Shown piece after piece: positions 24,921 to 34,681 of a stretch of DNA of 64,000 bases. The notes beneath the pieces are model-generated. The model worked only from the letters and a program-made list of their open reading frames with translations, ran no database searches and was not told the DNA's origin. The translations under genes and the position numbers were made by a program. Origin of the DNA: an uncultured Eubacteriales bacterium. Lineage in GTDB: Bacteria > Bacillota > Clostridia > Oscillospirales > Acutalibacteraceae. Positions within the stretch are counted from its first letter, which is position 1; each line of letters opens with the position of its first letter. Location of the stretch: the NCBI GenBank assembly GCA_934444365.1, contig CAKSCM010000003.1:62001-126000 (forward strand), written 5' to 3'.

Positions 24921-26471
24921 TCAGTCCTTTTCGTATTCTGAAAACAGCTTTTTAAGGGAGGAAGCCGTGTCGCTCGCGGTCATGGCGCGCCTTGAATGCT
25001 CCTTTGCGGCAATGTCGCCGGCTTTACCGTGAATAAAGGCCGCCGCCGATGCTGCCGAGCAAAGCGGAATTCCCTGAGCGGCAAGGGAAAGGGCAATTCC
25101 GGTCAGAACGTCGCCGCTGCCGGCCTTGGCCATTCCGGCGTTGCCTGTCGTGTTTATATGCACCGTGCCGTCTGGGGCGGCTATTACCGTAAAACGTCCT
25201 TTAAGCAACAGGGTAAGTCCGTATTTTTCCGCAAATGCGGTTGATATGCCTATCCGGTCGGAATTGACAAAATCAGCACTTTTTTTGATCAGTCTGCCCA
25301 TTTCGCCGGGATGAGGGGTAAGCAGTATGTCGGCGTCGGCTGTTTTCAGTATATCTATATGCTCCGATATACAATTTATTCCGTCGGCATCTATTACAAG
25401 GGGGCACTTTGCGCTCTCCAAAGCGGCAAAGGTCAGCGCTTTGGCCGTATTGCTTACCGAAAGACCGCAACCGACAGCTACGGCCGAGGCCTTTTTGATC
25501 CGCTTTTTTAAAAGTCGCACTGCGCCGCTAATATCCTCGGGATCGTAAGGTGTGAAAACGCATTCGGTAACAGCGGCGGCGCATATTTCGTATATGCTTT
25601 TCGGGATGAAAAGCTCGGCAATCCCGACGCCGCAAAGCATGGCGGCCCTTGCGGCCAAAATAGCGGCTCCGGCCATTCCGTAAGAGCCGCAAACAAGCAG
25701 CGCGCGGCCGAAATCGCCCTTGTTTACGTCGCCGTCGCGCTTTGTTATTAAGGGCTTTATTTCATTTTCTTCGGTGATTATACAAAGCTTCTCAAAATGA
25801 GCGGTCGCATCCTTCGGAATCCCGATGTCGGCGCATACGACCTTGCCGCAAAAATCGGCTGAGTCATTAGAGATAAAGGCTTTTTTCATGTATTGGAAGG
25901 TTACCGTTATATCGGCTTTGACAGCATTTTTGTGTATAATACCGTCGCATGACACACCCGACGGAATGTCGACGGCAAAAACCGCCCCGGAGGATTTATT
26001 TACCGCTTTCGCGATTCTTTCAAATACGGGATCCTCGCGGTCTTTAAAGCCGATACCGAATATTGCGTCGACTATGATATCGCATGAGGAAATTAGCTTT
26101 TCCGTATCGAACCGGGGGTCAATATTCAGATCGATGATCTCGGCGTCGGTATTTTTTAGCTCATCGAACGCTTTAGACGCGTTTTCGGTGCGCGGAGGCC
26201 CGTAAAGGGCGAGTACCGTCGTGTCTAATCCGGCTTTTTTTAAAAGTGCGGCGCAAATAAATCCGTCGCCGCCGTTGTTGCCCATGCCGCAAAGCACCGC
26301 GATTTTCGGTGTTTTGTCGGCAAAACGGGCGCTTTTCTCTTCACTTATATACCCGGTTATTTCGTCAAAGCAGGCTTTCCCCGCCCGGCGCATGAGGGTC
26401 ATAAGGGAAACTCCGTTTTTTGCGGCGAAAAGCTCGGCTGAGCGAATTTCGTCCGGTGAAAGTATAAGCAT
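24921..26471 (-). CDS. nnr: bifunctional NAD(P)H-hydrate epimerase / ADP-dependent dehydratase
   Basis: Repairs hydrated NADH and NADPH: the N-terminal YjeF_N domain epimerises NAD(P)HX and the C-terminal ribokinase-like domain dehydrates it using ADP. The 516-residue fusion has the usual bifunctional length. The epimerase part shows G-M-G-N-N-G-G-D-G-F near residue 57 and D-A-I-F-G-I-G. The kinase-like part shows T-P-H-P-G-E-M-G-R and the catalytic N-A-G-M-A-K-A-G-S-G-D-V-L-T-G near the end. The start is ATG 26471 with AGGAGGT upstream; nine extra in-frame residues exist before it but lack a ribosome site. acpS precedes it by 66 bases, a common neighbour in bacteria. Confidence 0.95.
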   Translation of the reverse strand: MLILSPDEIRSAELFAAKNGVSLMTLMRRAGKACFDEITGYISEEKSARFADKTPKIAVLCGMGNNGGDGFICAALLKKAGLDTTVLALYGPPRTENASKAFDELKNTDAEIIDLNIDPRFDTEKLISSCDIIVDAIFGIGFKDREDPVFERIAKAVNKSSGAVFAVDIPSGVSCDGIIHKNAVKADITVTFQYMKKAFISNDSADFCGKVVCADIGIPKDATAHFEKLCIITEENEIKPLITKRDGDVNKGDFGRALLVCGSYGMAGAAILAARAAMLCGVGIAELFIPKSIYEICAAAVTECVFTPYDPEDISGAVRLLKKRIKKASAVAVGCGLSVSNTAKALTFAALESAKCPLVIDADGINCISEHIDILKTADADILLTPHPGEMGRLIKKSADFVNSDRIGISTAFAEKYGLTLLLKGRFTVIAAPDGTVHINTTGNAGMAKAGSGDVLTGIALSLAAQGIPLCSAASAAAFIHGKAGDIAAKEHSRRAMTASDTASSLKKLFSEYEKD

Positions 26472-26537
26472 ATTACACCTCCTGAATAAAACTCTCAAAC
26501 TCTGCCCGATTGATCGGACAGCCTTTCGCTTTTTCGG

Positions 26538-26927
26538 TTAACCAAACAGGCTGTCGTTTTTTTCGATACTTGCAAAAACAACGGCCGCGGCGTAGCGGTC
26601 GGTGTGGGTAATGCTAAGGGCAATGTCTGATAATCCGCGTTTGCTTGCGAGCTTTTCCGCCTTGCCGGAAAGCGAAAAATACGGCGCGCCCGACGGACGG
26701 TGCATCACGCTTATTTCGCACAGCGGAAGGTCAAAAATCCCAATGCCTAAAGCCTTTAAAAAGGCCTCCTTCGCGGCAAATGCGCCGGCGGCGCTTTGAG
26801 GCGGAATATTTCCTCCGGGGTAGCGGGAAAGCTCATTTTCGGAGTAGACCCTTTTTAAAAATCTCGGATTTTCAAGGGATTTTTCCATCCGCTTTATTTC
26901 CACAAGATCGATTCCCGTCACGTTCAT
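26538..26927 (-). CDS. acpS: holo-[acyl-carrier-protein] synthase
   Basis: Transfers the phosphopantetheine arm from CoA to acyl carrier protein. The 129-residue protein has the AcpS signature: G-I-D-L-V-E-I at residues 5-11 (Asp7 binds magnesium) and F-A-A-K-E-A-F-L-K-A-L near residues 50-60, whose glutamate completes the metal site. S-I-T-H-T lies near the end, as usual. Its start overlaps the stop of the upstream membrane-protein gene by four bases (ATGA), so the two are coupled. Confidence 0.95.
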   Translation of the reverse strand: MNVTGIDLVEIKRMEKSLENPRFLKRVYSENELSRYPGGNIPPQSAAGAFAAKEAFLKALGIGIFDLPLCEISVMHRPSGAPYFSLSGKAEKLASKRGLSDIALSITHTDRYAAAVVFASIEKNDSLFG

Positions 26928-27478
26928 ATGCCGGCGTTCCTTTTATATTCGGCAAGCACGTTCCGCGGAATGAATTTTGTTATGTGCTCCAAAGAACGCT
27001 CGTCCGGCTCGAAGATAACTAAAACCCTGCCGGTGTCCGGCTGTCTTATAACGGCGAAATACTGCCCCTTTGCGTCGGGTGCCGATACCGCCGAGACGGT
27101 TTTTGCGTAGGTTTTATTTTCGTGCTCACGGGGATTATAAGGGCCGAATTCCTCAACATCCTTGCAATCGGCCGAAATAAGGCGGACTCGGTTGGTGCGT
27201 GCGGAAATTCTGTCGATATCAAAGCAGCCGTTTGTAAAGATGTATTCGTATTCGATGTTTAAGGCCTTGCTGAATTTTATTGCCATGTATATGCTCAGCG
27301 CGAAGGCCACAACGGCTATTGGGAAAAGCATCGAAAGGCCGGTTCTAAGGCCCAAAAGCACGCCGCCCAAAGCAATAAGAATCCCCAGTATCAGCATTAT
27401 CACCCATACGGCGATTTTAACCCTGATTATTTTTGCTGTGTTTTTTCTTGCAATAAGCTGTTCGCAAAAATGCTCCAA
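26924..27478 (-). CDS. hypothetical membrane protein, first gene of the acpS operon
   Basis: 184 residues. A charged N-terminal helix (M-E-H-F-C-E-Q-L-I) is followed by two hydrophobic segments (about residues 22-45 and 50-68), then a soluble domain of about 110 residues with mixed charge that ends R-N-V-L-A-E-Y-K-R-N-A-G-I. The layout resembles small uncharacterised membrane proteins seen beside acpS in Oscillospiraceae (possibly DUF6106; I am not certain). The start is internal to a good minus-strand context (GGAGGAATG). No function is proposed. Confidence 0.7.
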   Translation of the reverse strand: MEHFCEQLIARKNTAKIIRVKIAVWVIMLILGILIALGGVLLGLRTGLSMLFPIAVVAFALSIYMAIKFSKALNIEYEYIFTNGCFDIDRISARTNRVRLISADCKDVEEFGPYNPREHENKTYAKTVSAVSAPDAKGQYFAVIRQPDTGRVLVIFEPDERSLEHITKFIPRNVLAEYKRNAGI

Positions 27479-27623
27479 TTTTCATTCCTCCGAAATTTTA
27501 TTTTAATGTTTTTATTGACCGAAAGGCTGTATCCGGCCTTTTATAATCATCGGTGATAATATCAAATTTAATCAATATTAAAATAATACAACATCCGAGC
27601 GGTTTTTTCAATCCGATTATAAC

Positions 27624-27652
27624 GTATAAAATGCATTTTTGGGGCAATATTA
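27624..27652 (+). promoter_or_regulatory. possible forespore (SigG/SigF-type) promoter for ypeB
   Basis: GTATA (27624-27628) and AATATTA (27646-27652) are 17 bases apart and resemble the -35 and -10 elements of forespore sigma factors (5 of 7 bases of CATACTA). The start codon is 34 bases downstream. This rests on a loose match and on the gene's expected forespore expression. Confidence 0.3.
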
Positions 27653-27685
27653 AGCAAAAAGGGAGATTTCACGGAGGAAAGAAAA

Positions 27686-29041
27686 ATGGCATTGCTTGAA
27701 AAAACGGCCCGCGGCATGAAAAAACGCACCCTTGTCAGGATAATGTGCTACGTTTTTGTGTCCTTTGTTGCGGTTACGGGGTTTTGCATAAAGGGCTTTT
27801 CGCTGGCTAAAAAATATGAAACACAGCTCGAATACACCTATCAAAGGGGAGTAAGCGAGCTGTCTGAGCATATGGACAGTATAAACACCGCCCTTATCAA
27901 GGGGATGTATTCCGGCACGTCAAAAGGCTTTTCGGAATACTCGATGAATCTTTGGAGCGAGGCGTCGGCCGCAAAAACGGCACTTTCTCAGATTCCTTCG
28001 ACCTCAAACGAGCTTGATAAAACCTACGAGTTTTTGTCGCAGGTCGGAAATTACGCACTCAGTCTTTCGGACAAGGTGGCCGACGGGGGAATCCTTTCGG
28101 ACGACGAAAGGGCGACATTATCAGAGCTTACCCGGTATTCGGGCGAGATGAAGCAGGCCGTTGCCGATATGGTTGACGAAATAAACACGACCAATGCCTG
28201 GACGATAGAGCTTAAAAATGCCGTTGAGCAAAACGGAAATGAGGATCCGTCCGCTTTGTATGAGGGACTAAAGGGAATAGAGGAGAGCCTTACCGATTAT
28301 CCCACCCTTTTGTACGACGGTCCGTTTTCAAGCCATATTCTGCAAAGCGAGGCCCAGCTGCTAAAAAACAAAGAGGAAACGGGGCGTGACGATGCGCGGT
28401 CTGTCGCCGAAAAAATGTGTGGCAATCAGCTTTATTATTCTCACGACGAAAACGGGGCGATACCCTGCTATGTTTTTAATGGGGATACTACGGTGGCGGC
28501 CGTTACAAAACAGGGCGGATATTGCAGCTATTTTATCAACAGCCGGGAAATAGGTGAGCAGACCCTCTCTCCCGAGGAGGCCCTCGAAAGGGCGAGGGAA
28601 TATATGTCGGGGCTTTCCCTCGGCGATTTTAAGGACAGCTATTACGAGGTGAGCGAGGGGATATGCGTTGTCAACTTCGCATATTTTGAAAATCCGGTGG
28701 TGTATTATACCGATCTTATAAAGGTCGGAATTGCCCTCGATAACGGCGAGGCGGTCATGTTCGGAGCCCAGGGATTCATTATGAATCACACCGACAGGGG
28801 AGTAAGAAACGCCAAAATGACCGCCGAAAAGGCCGAGTCGGTGCTTTCTCCGCTTTTGAAGGTGAAATCCTGCTCGCTTGCCGTAGTGCCGCTTAACAGC
28901 AGGGCCGAAAGGCTGTGCTATGAGTTTTTGTGCGACGGCGAAAACGGCGATCAGCTGCTTGTGTATATAAACGCCGATACCCTTTCTCAGGAGGATATAA
29001 AGCTGCTTGTAAAAACCGACAGCGGAACGTTAACGCTTTAA
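27686..29041 (+). CDS. ypeB: germination protein YpeB
   Basis: YpeB is made in the forespore, sits in the spore inner membrane and stabilises the cortex-lytic enzyme SleB. The 451-residue protein has a short basic start, one membrane anchor (V-R-I-M-C-Y-V-F-V-S-F-V-A-V-T-G-F, about residues 17-35), a helical YpeB_N region with the typical Y-E-x-Q-L-E-Y-T-Y-Q-R-G-V-S-E-L, and C-terminal PepSY-type domains. The ribosome site GGAGGAAAG is good. In Bacillus and many clostridia ypeB is operonic with sleB; here no sleB is adjacent. It is convergent with spoIVA across a shared hairpin. Confidence 0.9.
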   Translation: MALLEKTARGMKKRTLVRIMCYVFVSFVAVTGFCIKGFSLAKKYETQLEYTYQRGVSELSEHMDSINTALIKGMYSGTSKGFSEYSMNLWSEASAAKTALSQIPSTSNELDKTYEFLSQVGNYALSLSDKVADGGILSDDERATLSELTRYSGEMKQAVADMVDEINTTNAWTIELKNAVEQNGNEDPSALYEGLKGIEESLTDYPTLLYDGPFSSHILQSEAQLLKNKEETGRDDARSVAEKMCGNQLYYSHDENGAIPCYVFNGDTTVAAVTKQGGYCSYFINSREIGEQTLSPEEALERAREYMSGLSLGDFKDSYYEVSEGICVVNFAYFENPVVYYTDLIKVGIALDNGEAVMFGAQGFIMNHTDRGVRNAKMTAEKAESVLSPLLKVKSCSLAVVPLNSRAERLCYEFLCDGENGDQLLVYINADTLSQEDIKLLVKTDSGTLTL

Positions 29042-29054
29042 AATAAGTAAAGTA

Positions 29055-29106
29055 AAACCGTCCGGTATGAGGGGGTGAGCTTAAAGGCCTTTTGACCGGG
29101 CGGTTT
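29055..29106 (-). terminator. terminator of the sipL-spoIVA operon
   Basis: AAACCGTCCGGT (29055-29066) pairs with ACCGGGCGGTTT (29095-29106) with one wobble. On the minus strand the tail is TTTTACTTTACTT. It also lies just past the ypeB stop on the other strand, so it may stop both. Confidence 0.65.
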
Positions 29107-29149
29107 GAGAATTAAAATTTAAAGTTTAAAGTTTAAAATTATTAAAAAA

Positions 29150-30628
29150 CTAAAGAATTATGCAGATGAGGCCGCTGCATCCTTCGTTTATTACCCTTTC
29201 GAGGGTTTCGGCCAGCTTTTGCCGTGCTTCGGACGGCATATGGGCAAGCTTGGTGCTCAGTCCCTCGTTTACAAGATCCTGCAGCGATTTTCCGAAAATA
29301 TTGGAGTCCCAGATTTTTATGGGATCATCCTCAAATTCCTCAAGCAGGTATTTTATAAGATCCTCGGACTGCTTTTCCGATCCGACGACCGGAGCAATCT
29401 CGGTTTTTATATTCGCCCTCATCATGTGGATCGAGGGAGCCTCGGCGCGTAATTTAACGCCGTATTGGCCGCCCTGCCGCATTATTTCGGGCTCCTTTAG
29501 GGTTAATTCCTCGGCCGACGGCATAACAATCCCGTAGCCGGTGGCCTCCACCTGCTCGAGCGCGAATTTTACCCTGTTGTATTTTTTCTCGGTGTCTGAC
29601 AGCTCGGTAAGCTTGGCGAGCAGCTCGGGCTCGCTCTTTATTTCAAGGCCGGTGGTTTCGGTTATTATGCGATAAAACAGATCGGGGGCGGTGTGTATCT
29701 CTAAGGTTCCCTTGCCGCTTCCGAGCTCAATGCCGGTTACCTTGGCCGATATTATGTGCTCGCATTCGCAAAGGATGCCGGACAGCGTCTCGATGTCCCG
29801 TATGTGTTTAAGCTCGGTCGATTCGTCCTTTATAAGCGAAAAAAGCTCTTTTTTTAGCCAGTGGTCGCCGCTTAATCCGGATATCCAGTGCGGGAACTCG
29901 AAATCCACCTCCTGTACCGGGAATTCGTACAGAATTTTGGATAAAATGGTCCGTATGTCCGAATCGTTAAGCTCCAAGCAGTTTACCGGCATTACCGGAA
30001 CGGAATATTTTGCCGAGAGCTTTAATGAAAGCTCTATAGCGTGGTTGGAGCCTGGATACATACAGTTGAGCAGTATCACAAAGGGCTTGTTTATTTCCTT
30101 TAGCTCGTTTATTACCCGTTCCTCGGCCTCCTCGTATTCCTCTCTCGGAATGTCGCTTATGCTGCCGTCGGTGGTTACTACAAGCCCTATTGTAGAGTGC
30201 TCGGATATTACCTTTTTGGTGCCGATTTCGGCCGCCATGTTAAAGGGGATTTCGTCCTCAAACCACGGGGTCTTTACCATTCTCGGCTCGCTGCCCTCGA
30301 CGTATCCGAGGGCGCTTGGTACTATGTAGCCGACGCAGTCGACCATACGTACCGACAGCTCTGCTACCCCGTCAAGGCTTATAGGAACGGCCTCCTCGGG
30401 AATGAATTTGGGCTCGGTCGTCATTATTGTACGGCCGGCCGCCGATTGGGGAAGCTCGTCGGTCGCACGCTCTCTTCTTGCGGGATCGCCGATGTTCGGA
30501 ACGACAAGCGTATCCATAAACTTTTTTATAAAGGTCGATTTTCCGGTTCGCACCGGACCGACTACGCCGATATATATGTTGCCGGATGTGCGCTCGCTTA
30601 TATCTTTGTAAATATTCGTCTGCTCCAT
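29150..30628 (-). CDS. spoIVA: stage IV sporulation protein A
   Basis: Cytoskeletal ATPase that polymerises on the outer forespore membrane and forms the base of the spore coat. The 492 residues match the family length. The P-loop G-P-V-R-T-G-K-S-T is at residues 24-32, and the TRAFAC-like N-domain includes D-C-V-G-Y-I-V near residue 97. The middle and C-terminal domains end with the conserved G-C-S-G-L-I-C-I-I-L, the surface-anchoring tail. The ribosome site AAAGGAGGAAAG is strong. It lies 27 bases after a sipL-like gene and is co-transcribed with it, as expected for partner proteins. Confidence 0.97.
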   Translation of the reverse strand: MEQTNIYKDISERTSGNIYIGVVGPVRTGKSTFIKKFMDTLVVPNIGDPARRERATDELPQSAAGRTIMTTEPKFIPEEAVPISLDGVAELSVRMVDCVGYIVPSALGYVEGSEPRMVKTPWFEDEIPFNMAAEIGTKKVISEHSTIGLVVTTDGSISDIPREEYEEAEERVINELKEINKPFVILLNCMYPGSNHAIELSLKLSAKYSVPVMPVNCLELNDSDIRTILSKILYEFPVQEVDFEFPHWISGLSGDHWLKKELFSLIKDESTELKHIRDIETLSGILCECEHIISAKVTGIELGSGKGTLEIHTAPDLFYRIITETTGLEIKSEPELLAKLTELSDTEKKYNRVKFALEQVEATGYGIVMPSAEELTLKEPEIMRQGGQYGVKLRAEAPSIHMMRANIKTEIAPVVGSEKQSEDLIKYLLEEFEDDPIKIWDSNIFGKSLQDLVNEGLSTKLAHMPSEARQKLAETLERVINEGCSGLICIIL

Positions 30629-30655
30629 TTGCTCTTTCCTCCTTTTATCTTAAAA

Positions 30656-32179
30656 TCAAACTCCGGGTATAAGCAGCATAACGCTTTTTTCGAGGACATC
30701 GGAGGTTATCCCGTTGGCCGAGCGAAGGGCGTCCTCGGTGGTGGAATATCTTCTTGCTATGTCCCATAGGGCTTCTCCGGCGTCGGTGCGGCAGAGGATA
30801 AGCGGCGGCGTTTTGCTCTTGTCCTTTTCGCCGTTTACCGTAATGCTGCTTACGAACGAAAATTCGCGGACCTTATAAACCTCGCCGGATATATGCATTT
30901 TAAGGTTTACCTCGGCCGAATTCTTCGAGGTTATATTATAGCCCGATGCTTCGGCCTTTACCGAAGCTTTAAGCTCGTCGTTTTGGGCGATCGAGTCGCA
31001 TTCGTAGGTGTAATCGGAGGTGGTTTCGGCATACATGGGATTGCCGTCGCCGTCGGATAAGAGAATACAGACCCTTACACTGCCGTTTAAGATCTTTTTG
31101 CCGCCGGAGGTTTTGGCTATCGGCGCGTCGTTTTCGCACCATACGTCAAGTACGGCCGCCGCTTCGTCGGGGAGCTGTACCGTTGCCTTGCAGTTTATCG
31201 TATCGTCGACGGTTCCGTTTTGTATACGGCAGGAGGTTTTTTCGCGGCCGATGTCAAGATCGTAAAGTGTGGAGTATGCGTCGGTGATGACCTTTACCTC
31301 GCTGCTTTTTGAAACGCTGAGCGATACCCCGACCCTTACCGATACGGCAAGCGAGTGGCATTCGCCGTCCATTCCGGTACGCGGACGTATTTCATACGAG
31401 CATATTCTGAAGGAATATACCGGCTCATACCCGTCGTCCATGCTCGGAATATCGATTATCTGGCTGAACGGAATGGCCGTTTCAAGTTTTTCGAGTCGCA
31501 TCGGAGTGTCGGTCGAATATAAAATGCCGAGGGTTACATCGCCCTTTGCAATGGCCTTTTCGCCCACTAAACGGCATTCGGCGTTTAAAACGCCAAGCTC
31601 GCTTCTTATAATACAGCGGACCGGCTTCATCGACGGATCGATCTCAATCTCGTCGCTTACGTTTATATACTTTTCGCCGCAATAAAGCACCTCGAGCGAG
31701 CTTTCGATTTCGCATTTGGACTGTAACCCCAGATTTTCGGCCGAGCATACCGTTTCGTGCTCCTCGGTGGCAAATACCTTTACTCCCATGCTGATTGTCG
31801 AGTGGATATCAAGCTTTCTCGGGGTCAGCATACGGCAGGATATTCTGTCGGCTGCCGTAACCGTGTCGGCCGTCAGTTCGCCGGTTGTGTCGCCGATCTC
31901 GATCGTCTGCTCAAAGCTTTTGGTTATCTCGTAGGAATGAAGCTCACTGCTTTCGGCATCGGAATAAATTACCGTAATGTGCATTATTCCCTCAATCTCA
32001 AGCCCGTTTTGGGTAAAACGCCGTGATGTCACCCCGGCCGTCGCCGTGGTTTTGAGTATTCTGGCGGCGTCGGGACAGTAATCGGGGAGCACGGCCTCGG
32101 TGTCGGCCGGAATTTCAAAGTTCTGTTCGAAAATACAGCGGCAAACGCTGAAGGCCTGCCTGTTTATTGTAGGTTCCAT
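30656..32179 (-). CDS. sipL: SPOCS/DUF3794-LysM protein, SipL-like spore coat morphogen
   Basis: 507 residues. The N-terminal and middle parts contain repeated DUF3794 (SPOCS) segments, with L-P-D-Y-C-P-D-A-A-R-I-L-K near residue 30, and the C-terminus is a LysM domain (G-E-A-L-W-D-I-A-R-R-Y-S-T-T ... V-M-L-L-I-P-G-V). In Clostridioides difficile SipL binds SpoIVA through its LysM domain and is needed for coat attachment. The position immediately upstream of spoIVA fits that role. ATG 32179 follows GGGAGGA. A SigE-like promoter (32211-32240) lies directly upstream, as expected for mother-cell expression. The name is based on architecture and context. Confidence 0.88.
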   Translation of the reverse strand: MEPTINRQAFSVCRCIFEQNFEIPADTEAVLPDYCPDAARILKTTATAGVTSRRFTQNGLEIEGIMHITVIYSDAESSELHSYEITKSFEQTIEIGDTTGELTADTVTAADRISCRMLTPRKLDIHSTISMGVKVFATEEHETVCSAENLGLQSKCEIESSLEVLYCGEKYINVSDEIEIDPSMKPVRCIIRSELGVLNAECRLVGEKAIAKGDVTLGILYSTDTPMRLEKLETAIPFSQIIDIPSMDDGYEPVYSFRICSYEIRPRTGMDGECHSLAVSVRVGVSLSVSKSSEVKVITDAYSTLYDLDIGREKTSCRIQNGTVDDTINCKATVQLPDEAAAVLDVWCENDAPIAKTSGGKKILNGSVRVCILLSDGDGNPMYAETTSDYTYECDSIAQNDELKASVKAEASGYNITSKNSAEVNLKMHISGEVYKVREFSFVSSITVNGEKDKSKTPPLILCRTDAGEALWDIARRYSTTEDALRSANGITSDVLEKSVMLLIPGV

Positions 32180-32210
32180 TTATGCGATCCTCCCGTTTTG
32201 TTTCTAATTG

Positions 32211-32240
32211 ATATTATTCCGGCCCTGTCCGTTATATGAC
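32211..32240 (-). promoter_or_regulatory. SigE-like (mother-cell) promoter for sipL-spoIVA
   Basis: On the minus strand GTCATATA (32233-32240) matches 7 of 8 bases of the SigE -35 consensus, and AATAATAT (32211-32218) matches 5 of 8 of CATACAAT. The spacing of 14 bases is the optimum for SigE. It is back to back with the MoxR promoter. Confidence 0.6.
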
Positions 32241-32264
32241 AGTGAATTAAAACAAAAAACACTG

Positions 32265-32293
32265 TTTACTTAACCGGTTTATCATTGTATAAT
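32265..32293 (+). promoter_or_regulatory. SigA-type promoter for the MoxR-DUF58-transglutaminase operon
   Basis: TTTACT (32265-32270) and TATAAT (32288-32293) are 17 bases apart. Transcription would begin near 32300, leaving a leader of about 260 bases before ATG 32562. Confidence 0.7.
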
Positions 32294-32309
32294 AAAAAAC
32301 GTATGAATT

Positions 32310-32445
32310 TCCTTTCGGACATGATCTTGTCCGGGTATGATTAAACCAAAAGGAACGCAACCGGCTTCTCGGTTGCCGGTCCCTGCACGACATCAAGAAT
32401 TCTGTATCACGCCGGTTGTGATACCGGTGCAATGTAAGGGTTTTG
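32310..32445 (+). ncRNA. structured leader RNA of unknown class upstream of the MoxR operon
   Basis: Three perfect stem-loops follow one another: CGGACA/TGTCCG (32316-32333), GCAACCG/CGGTTGC (32357-32376) and GTATCAC/GTGATAC (32404-32424). The second is extended by GGA/TCC. An outer helix can form between CCCTGCAC after hairpin 2 and GTGCA...AGGG after hairpin 3, making a branched fold. No terminator-like U-run and no riboswitch consensus I know (SAM, TPP, FMN, c-di-GMP, ZTP and others) is visible. It may be a cis-regulator or a stand-alone RNA sharing the promoter. Confidence 0.5.
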
Positions 32446-32561
32446 TCGGGTAAGGAAATGAAGCAATCGCCAAAGAAATGCTTTTCACCAAAACCGATTT
32501 TTATATCCGGTACAACACAAGACCGGAAAACGCCAAAACCGAAAACGGAGGAATACTTATC

Positions 32562-33500
<939 letters not shown>

Positions 33501-33511
33501 GGGGCCGTAAT

Positions 33512-34681
33512 ATGACTAAGCGCGCAACTGCAGCAATTTGCCTTACCGTCTTGCTGATACCGGCAGGTTTTATTTTCATTTCGCCGGGATTGCTTTCGGC
33601 GGCGCTGGCTTTGGGGGCGGTCCTGATTTTAAGCGGTGCGGCGGCTCTTCTTTGCAAAGGTGCCGAATGTGCGGTATATACGTCGGAAACGGTTTATCGG
33701 TCGGATGAAATCAGCGTAAGGGTAAAAATAAATGGCTTTTGTCTTTTTCCGGCGGTAATATATATCGTTTTGGATGAGCCGGATAATCCGTCCGCAAATA
33801 AAAAAATGAAAAATCGCCGCCGTAAGGTGTACGAGCATACCGGCGGCAGAATAAATGCCGAGGTTGATGCTTCGGCCGGATGTAAGCACAGCGGACGGTA
33901 TATGTGGTTGGGTGCCGAGGTTTACGCCGGCGATGTTTTCGGCTTTTTCAGGGTTAAAATCAGACGTGACGACGGCAAAAGACAGCTTTTGGTGCTCCCG
34001 AAGCCGCATGAGGTCTCGCTCGACGATACAGCTGCGTTCGGAAACGCGCAGGTAAACGTAACCGAAATGACCCCGCACAACAGCGGTACCTTTGCGGATA
34101 CAAGGGAGTACTATCCCGGAGATCCCATGAGGAGCGTCCATTGGAAGCAGTCGGTCCGCACGGGTAAGCTCCATGTAATGAAATATGAGGATTCCTCCGA
34201 GCACGACGCCGTCATATTTATCGATACCTATTGCGGCTTTGGCGATGTAAGGGCATATAAGGACGCCGTTTGCGAGGCGGCCGTTTCGATAGCGGCGTCA
34301 TATATAAGCTCATGCAAGAGCGTTGGCGTTTACTGCTCGGATATTGAAGGATCGGCCGATATTTCGAATGAGACCGAGGTCTTTGAGCTTTGTATGATGC
34401 TGGCGAAAACCGGATTTTACAAATCGGAGTCCGATTTCGGTGATGCGGCACAGGTCGGCCTTGCGGCGAAGGGCACCGGTAAGCTGTATTTTTTCAGCGA
34501 CCGGATAGGCGGTTCGGTCTTTTCGGAGCTGTCGTCGTGTCTTAAAAATCTTCCCTTTGTATGCTTTGTGCCTTTTTACGGCAAGGATATTGCAAAGGAT
34601 GAGCTCGGCGACGGAATTTCGGTGTACTCTCTTGATCTGTACGAAAATACACCGGGCGGCGAATGGGGGGAGTGGCATTGA
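33512..34681 (+). CDS. DUF58 domain protein of the MoxR operon
   Basis: 389 residues. Two hydrophobic segments at the start (about residues 7-52) anchor the protein; the rest is cytoplasmic or extracellular beta-rich sequence with the DUF58 signature Y-Y-P-G-D-P-M-R-S-V-H-W-K-Q-S near residue 205, followed by a von Willebrand A-like strand D-A-V-I-F-I-D-T. DUF58 proteins are regular partners of MoxR ATPases, probably as VWA-type adaptors. The start is ATG 33512, 11 bases after the MoxR stop, preceded by AAGGGG. Its stop overlaps the next start (TGATG). Function is inferred only from neighbourhood. Confidence 0.88.
   Translation: MTKRATAAICLTVLLIPAGFIFISPGLLSAALALGAVLILSGAAALLCKGAECAVYTSETVYRSDEISVRVKINGFCLFPAVIYIVLDEPDNPSANKKMKNRRRKVYEHTGGRINAEVDASAGCKHSGRYMWLGAEVYAGDVFGFFRVKIRRDDGKRQLLVLPKPHEVSLDDTAAFGNAQVNVTEMTPHNSGTFADTREYYPGDPMRSVHWKQSVRTGKLHVMKYEDSSEHDAVIFIDTYCGFGDVRAYKDAVCEAAVSIAASYISSCKSVGVYCSDIEGSADISNETEVFELCMMLAKTGFYKSESDFGDAAQVGLAAKGTGKLYFFSDRIGGSVFSELSSCLKNLPFVCFVPFYGKDIAKDELGDGISVYSLDLYENTPGGEWGEWH

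Noticed and set aside
32310..32445. SAM-I riboswitch in the MoxR leader
   Set aside because: GCAACCGG recalls the SAM-I core, but the GGTGGAGGGA and GGTGCTAATTCC blocks are missing.
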